Of a DNA stretch of 42,087 nt, positions 16,953-23,755 are shown one piece after another (positions within the stretch are counted from its first letter, which is position 1; every line of letters starts with the position of its first letter). The notes beneath the pieces are model-generated. The model ran no database searches and had not been told where the DNA came from. It saw only the letters and a program-made list of their open reading frames with translations. Location: NCBI GenBank assembly GCA_026645735.1, contig JAPKMT010000030.1:1-42087 (forward strand). The letters are read 5' to 3'. The position numbers and the translations under genes were made by a program. This DNA comes from Flexilinea sp. Its GTDB lineage: Bacteria; Chloroflexota; Anaerolineae; Anaerolineales; Anaerolineaceae.

Positions 16953-18131
16953 CTAAACAGAGACAAATTCCATAAAAACCTGGTTTGCCACCAACACGGT
17001 TTCATTTTTTAAGCGCAACCGTCTGTCCGATGTAACTTCGATCAGGTTTTTATGCAATAGCCTTTCAATTTCATAATGAAATACATCGTCTAATTCAATT
17101 CCGAAACGATGTTTAAAATTGGCGGGATCCACACCGGTCTGAAGCATTCGAAATCTAAGCATAACAAAATCCTGCATTTCCATCATTTCCGTTTGTGAAA
17201 TAATCTCCCGGGATGCAGGAAAGACCAGACGGTTTTTCTGAGCGAGTTTCATACTTTCGAGGTATTCATCGATGGTTGATACATTAACTGTCCGGACATG
17301 ATCAATGTTACCGTGTGCACCCGTGCCGAAACCCAGATAGGGTTGTGTCAGCCAGTACTGCATATTATGACGACTTTGCAGTTTTGAATCTTTGGCCCAA
17401 TTTGCAATCTCATAATGGATAAAACCGCTATTTCTCAAGAGTTCTTCTGCGTAATCATACATGTCCGCGCTGATATCCTCATCAATTGGTTGGAGTTTAC
17501 CTTCAAAAATTCGCTTCTGAAGCAGCGTCCCCTCTTCGATACTCAACGCATAAAGCGAAATGTGAGCAGGATTTAGGGATATTGCTGAATGGATGGAATT
17601 CTGCCAGCTTTGCATGGTTTGTGTAGGAAATCCATAGATGAGATCAACACTGAAATTTTCCAGTCCTGACTCTTTTAAAAGTCTGACCGCTTCGAAAGTC
17701 TGTTCTAGAGAGTGGCGCCTTCCCATAATTTCCAGCTCATCCGGGTTGCTTGATTGCATACCAAGGCTGATCCGATTGATTCCGATGTGATGTAATTCTT
17801 GTACATAATTCTTATTTGCATCCCCGGGATTCATTTCAAGCGTGATTTCAGCATCCGCCTGAACTTGAAAATTGCTGCGGATTGTGTGAAGGATGGATTC
17901 CAGATCTTCTATTCTAATCAAGGACGGAGTTCCGCCTCCAAAATAAATACTGTGAACCGGATTTTGCAGACAGAGCAGATCAGAATTCATTTCGATTTCC
18001 AGTTTTAATGCTTCGATATATTCAGGGACCAGTTCAAGCTTTCCTGCAAATGTTGTAAAATCACAATAACTGCAACGGGTAACACAAAAGGGTATATGGA
18101 TATACAGGGAGAGTGGATCGTTGATGCTCAT
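16953..18131 (-). CDS. hemW: HemW, radical SAM heme chaperone
   Basis: Radical SAM protein related to HemN that acts in heme insertion or trafficking. Near the N-terminus is YIHIPFCVTRCSYCDF with the CxxxCxxC iron-sulfur motif plus the adjoining F. It is followed by SIYFGGGTPSLI, EITLEMNPGD, GINRISLGMQS and GFGTGAHG. It lacks an extra N-terminal domain, as expected for HemW rather than coproporphyrinogen dehydrogenase HemN. ATG 18131 is used (MSINDPLSLYIHIPFC); an in-frame ATG lies 12 nt upstream. Neither has a clear ribosome site, and TATAAC precedes the upstream ATG, so the transcript may have almost no leader. Confidence 0.93.
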   Translation of the reverse strand: MSINDPLSLYIHIPFCVTRCSYCDFTTFAGKLELVPEYIEALKLEIEMNSDLLCLQNPVHSIYFGGGTPSLIRIEDLESILHTIRSNFQVQADAEITLEMNPGDANKNYVQELHHIGINRISLGMQSSNPDELEIMGRRHSLEQTFEAVRLLKESGLENFSVDLIYGFPTQTMQSWQNSIHSAISLNPAHISLYALSIEEGTLLQKRIFEGKLQPIDEDISADMYDYAEELLRNSGFIHYEIANWAKDSKLQSRHNMQYWLTQPYLGFGTGAHGNIDHVRTVNVSTIDEYLESMKLAQKNRLVFPASREIISQTEMMEMQDFVMLRFRMLQTGVDPANFKHRFGIELDDVFHYEIERLLHKNLIEVTSDRRLRLKNETVLVANQVFMEFVSV

Positions 18132-18143
18132 AAGATATACCAT

Positions 18144-18498
18144 GTTATAATTCGATCAGCAATTTGTCATTCATGCCAGTTTTTTGAGTTAAGAGAGGTG
18201 CCTCCCACTAATTCGAAATACCGGAGTAAGATTTATAAAATTCAGGCAGCGTTATGAAGGAGAAAATTGACTTCTTGCTGTGGAACAGACACAAATTTGC
18301 TGTCATTGCCAAAGGATTTTCTTTTTTCTGCCTTTTTTTGAATTTTATATTCATTCCTTTTTGAATGAATATCTGCGAAATGTTAGAAATGAACATTCAA
18401 ATAATCAAAAATCGTTGCAGAAATTATCATTCATTTTGTTAAAATTTATTTTAATATAAAAATTACAAACAGATTTATTCAATTAATAGCGTGGTCTC
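18144..18498. other. Non-coding gap between hemW and the LysM gene, with a 10-bp hairpin
   Basis: This 355-nt AT-rich gap separates two divergent genes. It contains a left-end fragment of the mobile element family near 18206 (CACTAATTCGAAATACCGG) and a perfect 10-bp inverted repeat ATATTCATTC / GAATGAATAT (18347-18356 and 18363-18372, 6-nt loop). AT-rich sequence just before 18498 includes AATATAAAAA, which may be a -10 region, but no convincing -35 box was found. The short open frame on the minus strand here has no coding character. Confidence 0.35.
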
Positions 18499-19659
18499 AT
18501 GAGTCCAGAAAATTTAAGTGCACCGAAAACAAAAATTTGCCCAACCTGCGGAACCCGCATGAATGAAACAGCTACACGCTGTCTGGTTTGTGGAAGAACT
18601 TTTTCAGGATCCCCCGATGAATATGGGGCTCCGAAGAAAAGCGCCTCCAAAAAGGAAAATCCACTTCAAAAGAAACCGCGATTACCGGAAATCACTCTGA
18701 GCCTGCCGATAGCCATCGGGCTGGCGATCCTGATTTTGGGTGCCGGTGCTGCCGTTGTCTTTTTTATGTTGCAGAGTTCAGGCAGAGTGGTAGAACCGAC
18801 TGCTACAGCTACAAATACATTTACCCCGACGATTACATTTACACCGACAACAACGTATACACCAACAATGGAGATGACCTCCACCCCGCTTGCACCGATC
18901 GAATATACAGTCAAGGAAGGCGATTTATGCGCCTCTATCGCAGCTTTATTTGGTATTTCAGTGCCCAGTATTGTACTGGAGAATAACCTGTCATCTGATT
19001 GTTATCTGAATCCTGGGATGGTATTGAAAATTCCGCAGCCAACTCCAACCGTTACGCCGCTTCCAACGAATACATTGACCGGATCTGAAGCGACACTTGC
19101 CGCTTGTGGATCGTATGATTATGTTGTCACCAATACGGATACCTTGTTCGGAATTGCTTTGAATTTTGGCGTATCCACAGATATCATACGAGAATACAAT
19201 GGTCTGGCCAATGATATTGTTGTCGCCGGTTCAACACTTCATATTCCACTATGCGAGCGCGTTACTCCAGGCCCGACTTCGACGCCCACGAATCCGCCTC
19301 CCTATGAATCGCCGAACCTGTTGCTTCCTGCCGATGGAGCCTCTTATAATACGAGCGGTGAAACAATTTCTCTTCAATGGGCTGGCGTCGGAACTTTGTT
19401 GGATAATGAAGCCTATGAAATCAATATTGAAGATATTACGGAAGGGTCAGGGCGCAAACTGATCGATTATGTAAAAGATACCAAATACATCGTGCCCATA
19501 TCATTCCGACCAAGTGATCCTGCTCCTCATGCGATCAAGTGGTATGTGCAGACGGTTCGACAGACTGGAAGCCAGGAAGATGGATCACCGATTTACAGTT
19601 CGGCAGGTGCCAGAAGCGACAGCCGTACCTTTATCTGGTCTGGCGTTGCAGTTCAATAA
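18499..19659 (+). CDS. Membrane-anchored zinc-ribbon protein with two LysM domains
   Basis: Domain order in 386 residues: a cytoplasmic zinc ribbon (CPTCGTRM...CLVCGRTF, two CxxC pairs, about 13-35), a basic linker, one transmembrane helix (about 70-92), a Thr/Pro-rich linker, two LysM domains (about 133-178, YTVKEGDLCASIAALFGIS; about 200-250, YDYVVTNTDTLFGIALNFG), then a second Thr/Pro linker and a C-terminal beta-sandwich-like domain (about 272-386). LysM domains bind peptidoglycan or chitin-like glycans. The protein therefore probably spans from cytoplasm to wall. The start follows a weak ribosome site (GCGTGGTCTC). No enzymatic motif is visible. Confidence 0.85.
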   Translation: MSPENLSAPKTKICPTCGTRMNETATRCLVCGRTFSGSPDEYGAPKKSASKKENPLQKKPRLPEITLSLPIAIGLAILILGAGAAVVFFMLQSSGRVVEPTATATNTFTPTITFTPTTTYTPTMEMTSTPLAPIEYTVKEGDLCASIAALFGISVPSIVLENNLSSDCYLNPGMVLKIPQPTPTVTPLPTNTLTGSEATLAACGSYDYVVTNTDTLFGIALNFGVSTDIIREYNGLANDIVVAGSTLHIPLCERVTPGPTSTPTNPPPYESPNLLLPADGASYNTSGETISLQWAGVGTLLDNEAYEINIEDITEGSGRKLIDYVKDTKYIVPISFRPSDPAPHAIKWYVQTVRQTGSQEDGSPIYSSAGARSDSRTFIWSGVAVQ

Positions 19660-19715
19660 TGAGGCCAAAAATTTATAAGTTGCTCAGATTAACAATATCT
19701 ATTCTAAAGATTTAA

Positions 19716-19857
19716 CAGCGATTCGAAATATGGGGAGAATTATTTGTTGTAGTGTTGTTTTTGCGCTCCGCGCAAAAACAACACTACAACAAGTTTTCTC
19801 TTTTTTCTCAAAAGGCATTTCTTTATTCGATAAGCCAACCCATATTTCAAATTGCTG
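19716..19857. mobile_element. Full-length palindromic MITE, copy B (142 bp)
   Basis: Ends CAGCGATTCGAAATATGG and CCATATTTCAAATTGCTG are inverted repeats. The central 23-bp perfect stem (19744-19766 with 19770-19792, loop TCC) carries the variable segment TAGTGTTG mirrored by CAACACTA. It is longer than the 123-bp standard through extra sequence in the right half. No convincing 9-bp flanking duplication was found. It lies between the convergent LysM and PolB genes. Confidence 0.84.
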
Positions 19858-19863
19858 CTTCCA

Positions 19864-22104
19864 TTAATATATTCTTTCCACTTTGGAATTCAGATAAGAA
19901 AATTCCGTTTGCAATCCACCTTGTGCATAGTCGGAAATTTGTTTTGCGTTAATCCCGAATGGGTATAGTATGGTACCGGCAGCCCGGGCTAAAAGTTCAC
20001 GGTATTTGGCTTTATCGATTTGCTCACTCTGAATTGGCCCGGGAATTTCCCAGGCAAAGACATCCGGCGTTCCAATGGTATACAGGTAGCGTATTTTTTG
20101 TCCGGGAGCAGTATTTTTCCCGGTAGTCTCCAATAATTGCCGGGCAGCCCGTACGGCTGCAGTTGGTGCTTTATATTCGCTTAATTTCCGGCTGATTCTG
20201 TTTGTAATGACCAGCTTTTCCGGAGGTATTTTGTCTGCATTGATAGCTTCCAGCGCGTCATGAAAGATTCGAAAAGCTTTGGGCAAATAATCCGGCAGCT
20301 TTCGTGCATCCGCAGCTTTGGACAGACAATTCAGCATTTCAAGTTGGGTTTCAATAATCCAGGCTGGTATGTCCCTGCGCCTTGCCTCGATACCGCGAAT
20401 TTTCAAACTCCCGTCTTCGAAAATCCCGAAATAACGATTTGGAACCGGCTGGTCATCATTGGAACGGGATGGAAGAAAAGCAATCCATCGGTAAATGCCA
20501 TCCATGGAAATGATCATTCCGGTTCGACGGGAAATTTCATCCAGCACCGGTTGAAAATCGGACACTTTTTTGCATCCGGATTTTTGAATCCAGAGTGCAT
20601 CGACAAACATATGCAGCACTTCAAAATCCATCTCCTCTGAGGTCTCTTTGGCAATCAGCAACGCTTCCCGGCCTCCACGAGTAACCGCTTCATGTGCTTC
20701 GATCCGTCCGAACCGTGCATTTTTGTACCCTAAAAAACCGAAGCAGACAACCAGCAGCCATTTCAATGCTGAAGCCCGTGCGGTATAACTTTTTGCAAGC
20801 GGAATGTTTTTATCCGGAAAATGCAGCAATTTTTCTTTGATAAGAACCCGTTTTTCATAAAGCGGTTTGAGAGTCAGCGGGACTACCCCGAGAATATTGC
20901 TGGCAGGTTTCAAACCATCCGGGAGCGGCACTTCGGGCGATATGTTCCCATTGATGATTACAGCCGGATACATGGATGTAAAATCGATTTCCGCTACATT
21001 GCAGTGGAGACCGGTTCGCGGCTGGTATATCAGACCGCCGCGATCAAATTGGATTAGATCCAACGCGGATTTGGAGGCTTCAATCTGCTGCTTCTGTTCC
21101 GGAACCAGAACATCCTGTTCCAGCGCAGTGATCATCTGCATGGCAGAGATGCCGGATCCCGGAGAAACACGGGCAGCCTGTTCTATCGGCAGGGTGGTAA
21201 CACGAGCGGATTCCAATGCGCCATCCAGGTGGTAATCACTCCACATCACCGCATTTTTCGTATCAATATGACAGCGCCCGAACAGATGCGCCTCGCGTCC
21301 GCGAAATACAATCTGACCATAGGAGTAATACGTGATTTCTTTCTTCCAGAATAACTTCCGTTCTTCATCCCGATTGATCTTCAGCGGAATGCCGGTGGCG
21401 TTTTCCATTTCCAATAATTCCGGAAAGAGCCAATCGTCGCCCCATTTTGTCTGAATCATATCCGGATCGATTTTCTCAATCAACTGATTGATATGATTCA
21501 GCGCATTGGCCGGATCCCTCATCCCGATTTGCTGTGCATGATGCTGATAGCTGAGCCTTAAGGAGTCCGGTTTTTTCTTGTTCGGATCACAAGACGGCTC
21601 TATTTCCAATATGCGCAGGACCGGATGCAGCGGCGTCACATCCCAGCGGCTGTTCAACACTTCCAGATTCAGAATTTCCTGATTTTCTGAATTGCAGGTA
21701 ACGGAACAAAATGCCAGAGGAAAAGTATGATAACGGGCAGCATGATGGATGTGGACGGCAAGGTCAGCATTGTAATATGTGAGATCCGGGAAATCTTTTT
21801 TCAGACGCTGGAAACAAATGCGCTGGCGAACTGGATTGTCCATTTCAATTTGCAGGACGCAAACCGGCTCGGGTTTAAACACATCGCGTTTATTCTCACG
21901 GCTTAGATTCATCAGTCCCGGCATCCCTTGCATTGCCAGACAATACTGATGAAGGCGTTCCCGTGGTCCTGCTGCATAAAAGCGGACAGGCAGGTACTGT
22001 CTCAGGCAAATTCGCTGATAGTCTTCGGTAATGAACCAGATTCGGACGCCGTCTGTTTCATCCTCATAAATATCTAAAATCCATCCTTTCAGGAGTGTTT
22101 TCAT
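19864..22104 (-). CDS. Family B (PolB-like) DNA polymerase with altered catalytic motifs
   Basis: A 746-residue PolB homologue with recognisable palm and thumb. Motif A is IDFTSMYPAV (Asp about 374). Motif B is KWLLVVCFGFLGYKNARFG, where the canonical N-S of KxxxNSxYG is V-V. Motif C is MFVDALW instead of YGDTDS: one Asp (about 502) remains, aligned with the second Asp. KIRGIEARRRDIP matches the thumb. The exonuclease motifs look degenerate (LEIE for FDIE; KWGDDWL for YNxxxFD), so proofreading is probably lost. The frame extends upstream to 22242 through a mobile element; ATG 22104 (MKTLLKGWILDIY) is preferred. It is the third gene of a cassette with a RecA-like protein. Polymerase activity and a translesion role are inferences. 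Confidence 0.9.
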   Translation of the reverse strand: MKTLLKGWILDIYEDETDGVRIWFITEDYQRICLRQYLPVRFYAAGPRERLHQYCLAMQGMPGLMNLSRENKRDVFKPEPVCVLQIEMDNPVRQRICFQRLKKDFPDLTYYNADLAVHIHHAARYHTFPLAFCSVTCNSENQEILNLEVLNSRWDVTPLHPVLRILEIEPSCDPNKKKPDSLRLSYQHHAQQIGMRDPANALNHINQLIEKIDPDMIQTKWGDDWLFPELLEMENATGIPLKINRDEERKLFWKKEITYYSYGQIVFRGREAHLFGRCHIDTKNAVMWSDYHLDGALESARVTTLPIEQAARVSPGSGISAMQMITALEQDVLVPEQKQQIEASKSALDLIQFDRGGLIYQPRTGLHCNVAEIDFTSMYPAVIINGNISPEVPLPDGLKPASNILGVVPLTLKPLYEKRVLIKEKLLHFPDKNIPLAKSYTARASALKWLLVVCFGFLGYKNARFGRIEAHEAVTRGGREALLIAKETSEEMDFEVLHMFVDALWIQKSGCKKVSDFQPVLDEISRRTGMIISMDGIYRWIAFLPSRSNDDQPVPNRYFGIFEDGSLKIRGIEARRRDIPAWIIETQLEMLNCLSKAADARKLPDYLPKAFRIFHDALEAINADKIPPEKLVITNRISRKLSEYKAPTAAVRAARQLLETTGKNTAPGQKIRYLYTIGTPDVFAWEIPGPIQSEQIDKAKYRELLARAAGTILYPFGINAKQISDYAQGGLQTEFSYLNSKVERIY

Positions 22105-22153
22105 CGGAAGCGGCGTTTTCTTTAAATAGCGTATGGGTGACACTGCAAATAAA

Positions 22154-22223
22154 AAGCAATTCGAAATTGAAACCTTCTTTTCAAATAAAGAGAGAAGAAT
22201 CCTCCTTATATTTCGAAAAACTG
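22154..22223. mobile_element. Short hairpin-less MITE (70 bp) upstream of the PolB gene
   Basis: Ends AAGCAATTCGAAATT and ATATTTCGAAAAACTG resemble the family's terminal inverted repeats. The interior CTTCTTTTCAAATAAAGAGAG resembles that of the short copy at 12373. No clear target duplication was found. It lies in the 150-nt gap between the small helical gene and the polymerase gene, and accounts for the spurious upstream extension of the polymerase frame. Confidence 0.5.
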
Positions 22224-22254
22224 ATGCGTTAAGCAGCTGCATGTAAAAAACAAT

Positions 22255-22596
22255 TTACAGTTCGTTATCCAGATCCTCAATCAGTTCTGTCAGGCTAGGC
22301 AAATTGGGTATTTCAGACTCAGGCGGAGGCTCAATTCCCTGCAGCTTGCAGAGCTGAGCAACTTTGTCTTCTGCGCGTCTCAGTTTTTTGTAAGTTTCAA
22401 GCAGCATGCTGATCAGGTAGATATCCATCGGATACAAATTGCTGGCATAAGACGCCTCCGCAATATGAAGACGCGACAGATTGGTTAATTCCTGCAGCAA
22501 TTGCTGATCATCTTTTCGCAGTGCGCGTGTGAAACGCGAGAGCGCTTTTTCCTCTTCAATCCAGGTTTGTGTTGCAGAACGAATTGTCCTTCCCAT
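22255..22596 (-). CDS. Small predicted all-helical protein of the PolB cassette
   Basis: A 113-residue protein with no family I can name. It is rich in charged and leucine residues and predicted mostly helical (WIEEEKALSRFTRALRKDD, LISMLLETYKKLRRAEDKV), with a proline break and an acidic C-terminus (LTELIEDLDNEL). There is no signal peptide or membrane segment. The ATG has a strong GGAGG site 6 nt upstream, inside sequence that appears to have been the end of the preceding gene before mobile elements inserted. By position it is probably a partner or bridging subunit for the polymerase and the RecA-like protein, which is inference. Confidence 0.78.
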   Translation of the reverse strand: MGRTIRSATQTWIEEEKALSRFTRALRKDDQQLLQELTNLSRLHIAEASYASNLYPMDIYLISMLLETYKKLRRAEDKVAQLCKLQGIEPPPESEIPNLPSLTELIEDLDNEL

Positions 22597-22626
22597 ACTC
22601 AGCCTCCCCTGCTTCTATCAAATAAT

Positions 22627-22696
22627 CAGTAATTCATAATTCCGAATGACCTTTTATAAATAAAGCGATTAATCTTGCTAACATTTCGCGTTGCTA
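22627..22696. mobile_element. Short hairpin-less MITE (70 bp) in tandem with copy C
   Basis: Ends CAGTAATTCATAATTCCG and AACATTTCGCGTTGCTA are degraded terminal repeats of the family. It is flanked by TCAAATAAT (22618-22626) and TCGAATAAT (22697-22705), 8 of 9 identical. The latter is also the left target duplication of the adjacent full-length copy C, so the two elements share a target site inside the PolB operon. Confidence 0.66.
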
Positions 22697-22705
22697 TCGA
22701 ATAAT

Positions 22706-22828
22706 CAGTGATTCGAAATATAGGAGGGATTATTTGTTGTTGTGTTGTTTTTGCGCTCCGCGCAAAAACAACACAACAACAAGTTTTCTCTCTTTTTTCA
22801 AAATGCTTTTCCAAACTTTCAATTGCTG
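22706..22828. mobile_element. Full-length palindromic MITE, copy C (123 bp), inside the PolB operon
   Basis: The left end is CAGTGATTCGAAATATAGG and the right end CTTTCAATTGCTG. A perfect 23-bp stem spans 22734-22756 and 22760-22782, loop TCC. It is flanked by identical 9-bp TCGAATAAT (22697-22705 and 22829-22837). The right terminus supplies the last two codons and the stop of the RecA-like gene. A transcript of the operon would carry the hairpin between the first two cistrons. Confidence 0.9.
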
Positions 22829-23421
22829 TCGAATAATGGTAATTGTTGATTCTTATCATCTTCAGTGATCAGAGGCGTATTTTGAAGCTGTTGAAACTGG
22901 TCCGCCGCTTCTTTCAGTTGATAAATCAGATCAATGCGACTTACGGCGAGTTCAGGAATGGGTTTAACGCCAACCAATACAGGATTTTTACGGCTTATTT
23001 TTCGGATATGGTCCAGCACATTTCCGAACAACCGCTCCGCTTCTTTTTTTTGCACACTTTCATCGAAAAACGTGGTTAACAGATCCAATATCAGGACCGG
23101 CATATTTTCAAGAGAACGGCTTTCTGACAACAGCGCTTCGGTCTGATAGCAGGTAAAGGCTCGGGAAAGATGGATATTCAGCATGGCAGCTGCCGGATCA
23201 CGTGTGATTCCTCTCAATTCACGTGCGACGAGATGCATGTCAGAACGATTGCCGCAATCCAGAATTCTGACTGCATTATTCAATGCCAGATTTGCGCACA
23301 GCTGCAGTAATTGTGGCGTGGCAGCCTGTGGACCGTACAGAACCAAGAATCCACAGGAGAGCGGCTGCTGCAAAGCAATGGCTGTTTTATCGGATGCATA
23401 AAGTTCAATAGTTGTTTCCAT
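22819..23421 (-). CDS. Degenerate RecA-like protein with putative sliding-clamp motif (first gene of the PolB cassette)
   Basis: A 200-residue protein with the layout of a RecA/ImuA-like ATPase core. A beta-strand and loop VLYGPQAATPQLLQ occupies the Walker A place but lacks G-K-[ST]. A hydrophobic strand MPVLILDLLTTFFDE (about 107-121) resembles Walker B. ATP hydrolysis is therefore doubtful. The C-terminus QQLPLFDSN (192-200) contains QLPLF, which fits the bacterial beta-clamp-binding consensus QL[SD]LF closely. Transcription starts from a consensus promoter so close to the ATG that the mRNA is probably leaderless. The last residues and the stop come from a mobile-element end; before insertion the protein probably ended FDRSRGG. 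The role is inferred: a clamp-linked recombinase-like accessory factor for the polymerase. Confidence 0.82.
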   Translation of the reverse strand: METTIELYASDKTAIALQQPLSCGFLVLYGPQAATPQLLQLCANLALNNAVRILDCGNRSDMHLVARELRGITRDPAAAMLNIHLSRAFTCYQTEALLSESRSLENMPVLILDLLTTFFDESVQKKEAERLFGNVLDHIRKISRKNPVLVGVKPIPELAVSRIDLIYQLKEAADQFQQLQNTPLITEDDKNQQLPLFDSN

Positions 23422-23427
23422 ATTTCA

Positions 23428-23455
23428 ATTATAGAACAATTATTCTATTTGTCAA
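23428..23455 (-). promoter_or_regulatory. Consensus promoter with overlapping LexA-like palindrome
   Basis: On the minus strand TTGACA (23455-23450), a 16-nt spacer and TATAAT (23433-23428) form a perfect-consensus promoter. Only 6 nt separate the -10 box from the ATG, so transcription should start at or next to the start codon. The 16-bp palindrome TAGAACAATTATTCTA (23432-23447; one mismatched pair) fills the spacer and touches the -10 box. It is one mismatch from the GAAC-N4-GTTC operator of Gram-positive-type LexA. Binding there would block RNA polymerase. Regulation by LexA is inference. Confidence 0.72.
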
Positions 23456-23472
23456 TGAAACTAATGATTCGA

Positions 23473-23595
23473 CAGCAATTCGAAGTATGGAGAAAAATAA
23501 TTGTTGTTGTGGTGGTTTTGCGCTTTGCGCAAAACCACCACAACAACATATTTTCTCTTGCTATTCGAAAAGTATGTCCATATTTTTGAATTGCT
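23473..23595. mobile_element. Full-length palindromic MITE, copy D (123 bp), with perfect target duplication
   Basis: The left end is CAGCAATTCGAAGTATGG and the right end CCATATTTTTGAATTGCT. The element is flanked by an exact repeat CTAATGATTCGACAG (23461-23475 and 23594-23608), which gives a 9-bp target duplication ATGATTCGA after removing the terminal CAG/CTA trinucleotides. A perfect 22-bp central stem spans 23502-23523 and 23527-23548, loop TTT, with the variable segment TGTGGTGG mirrored by CCACCACA. It sits about 20 bp upstream of the PolB-cassette promoter and is probably among the youngest insertions here. Confidence 0.92.
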
Positions 23596-23670
23596 AATGA
23601 TTCGACAGGTTGGTTTTTATTTCGAAATGCAGCAAGGATCGAAATTCGTTGTTCCATTCAACTACAGCGT

Positions 23671-23716
23671 AAAAAAAAGCTTGTGCTGTTTTTGTATAAA
23701 GAACAGCACAAGCTTT
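23671..23716 (-). terminator. Rho-independent terminator of the secreted-protein operon
   Basis: A perfect 15-bp stem (AAAGCTTGTGCTGTT at 23676-23690 with AACAGCACAAGCTTT at 23702-23716, 11-nt loop) is followed on the minus strand by a T run (A run at 23671-23678). It lies 40 nt after the stop of the 23756-26482 gene and isolates it from the PolB cassette. Confidence 0.86.
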
Positions 23717-23755
23717 GAAATTCAAAGAATCCAGCAGTATTATGATTCTGGAATT

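Noticed and set aside
18208..18396. 62-residue minus-strand open frame
   Set aside because: It has no ribosome site and a biased low-complexity composition, and it overlaps a repeat-end fragment and a hairpin.
22105..22242. N-terminal 46 residues of the polymerase frame as a real extension
   Set aside because: This stretch overlaps a short mobile element (22154-22223), and family-like sequence begins at the internal ATG 22104.
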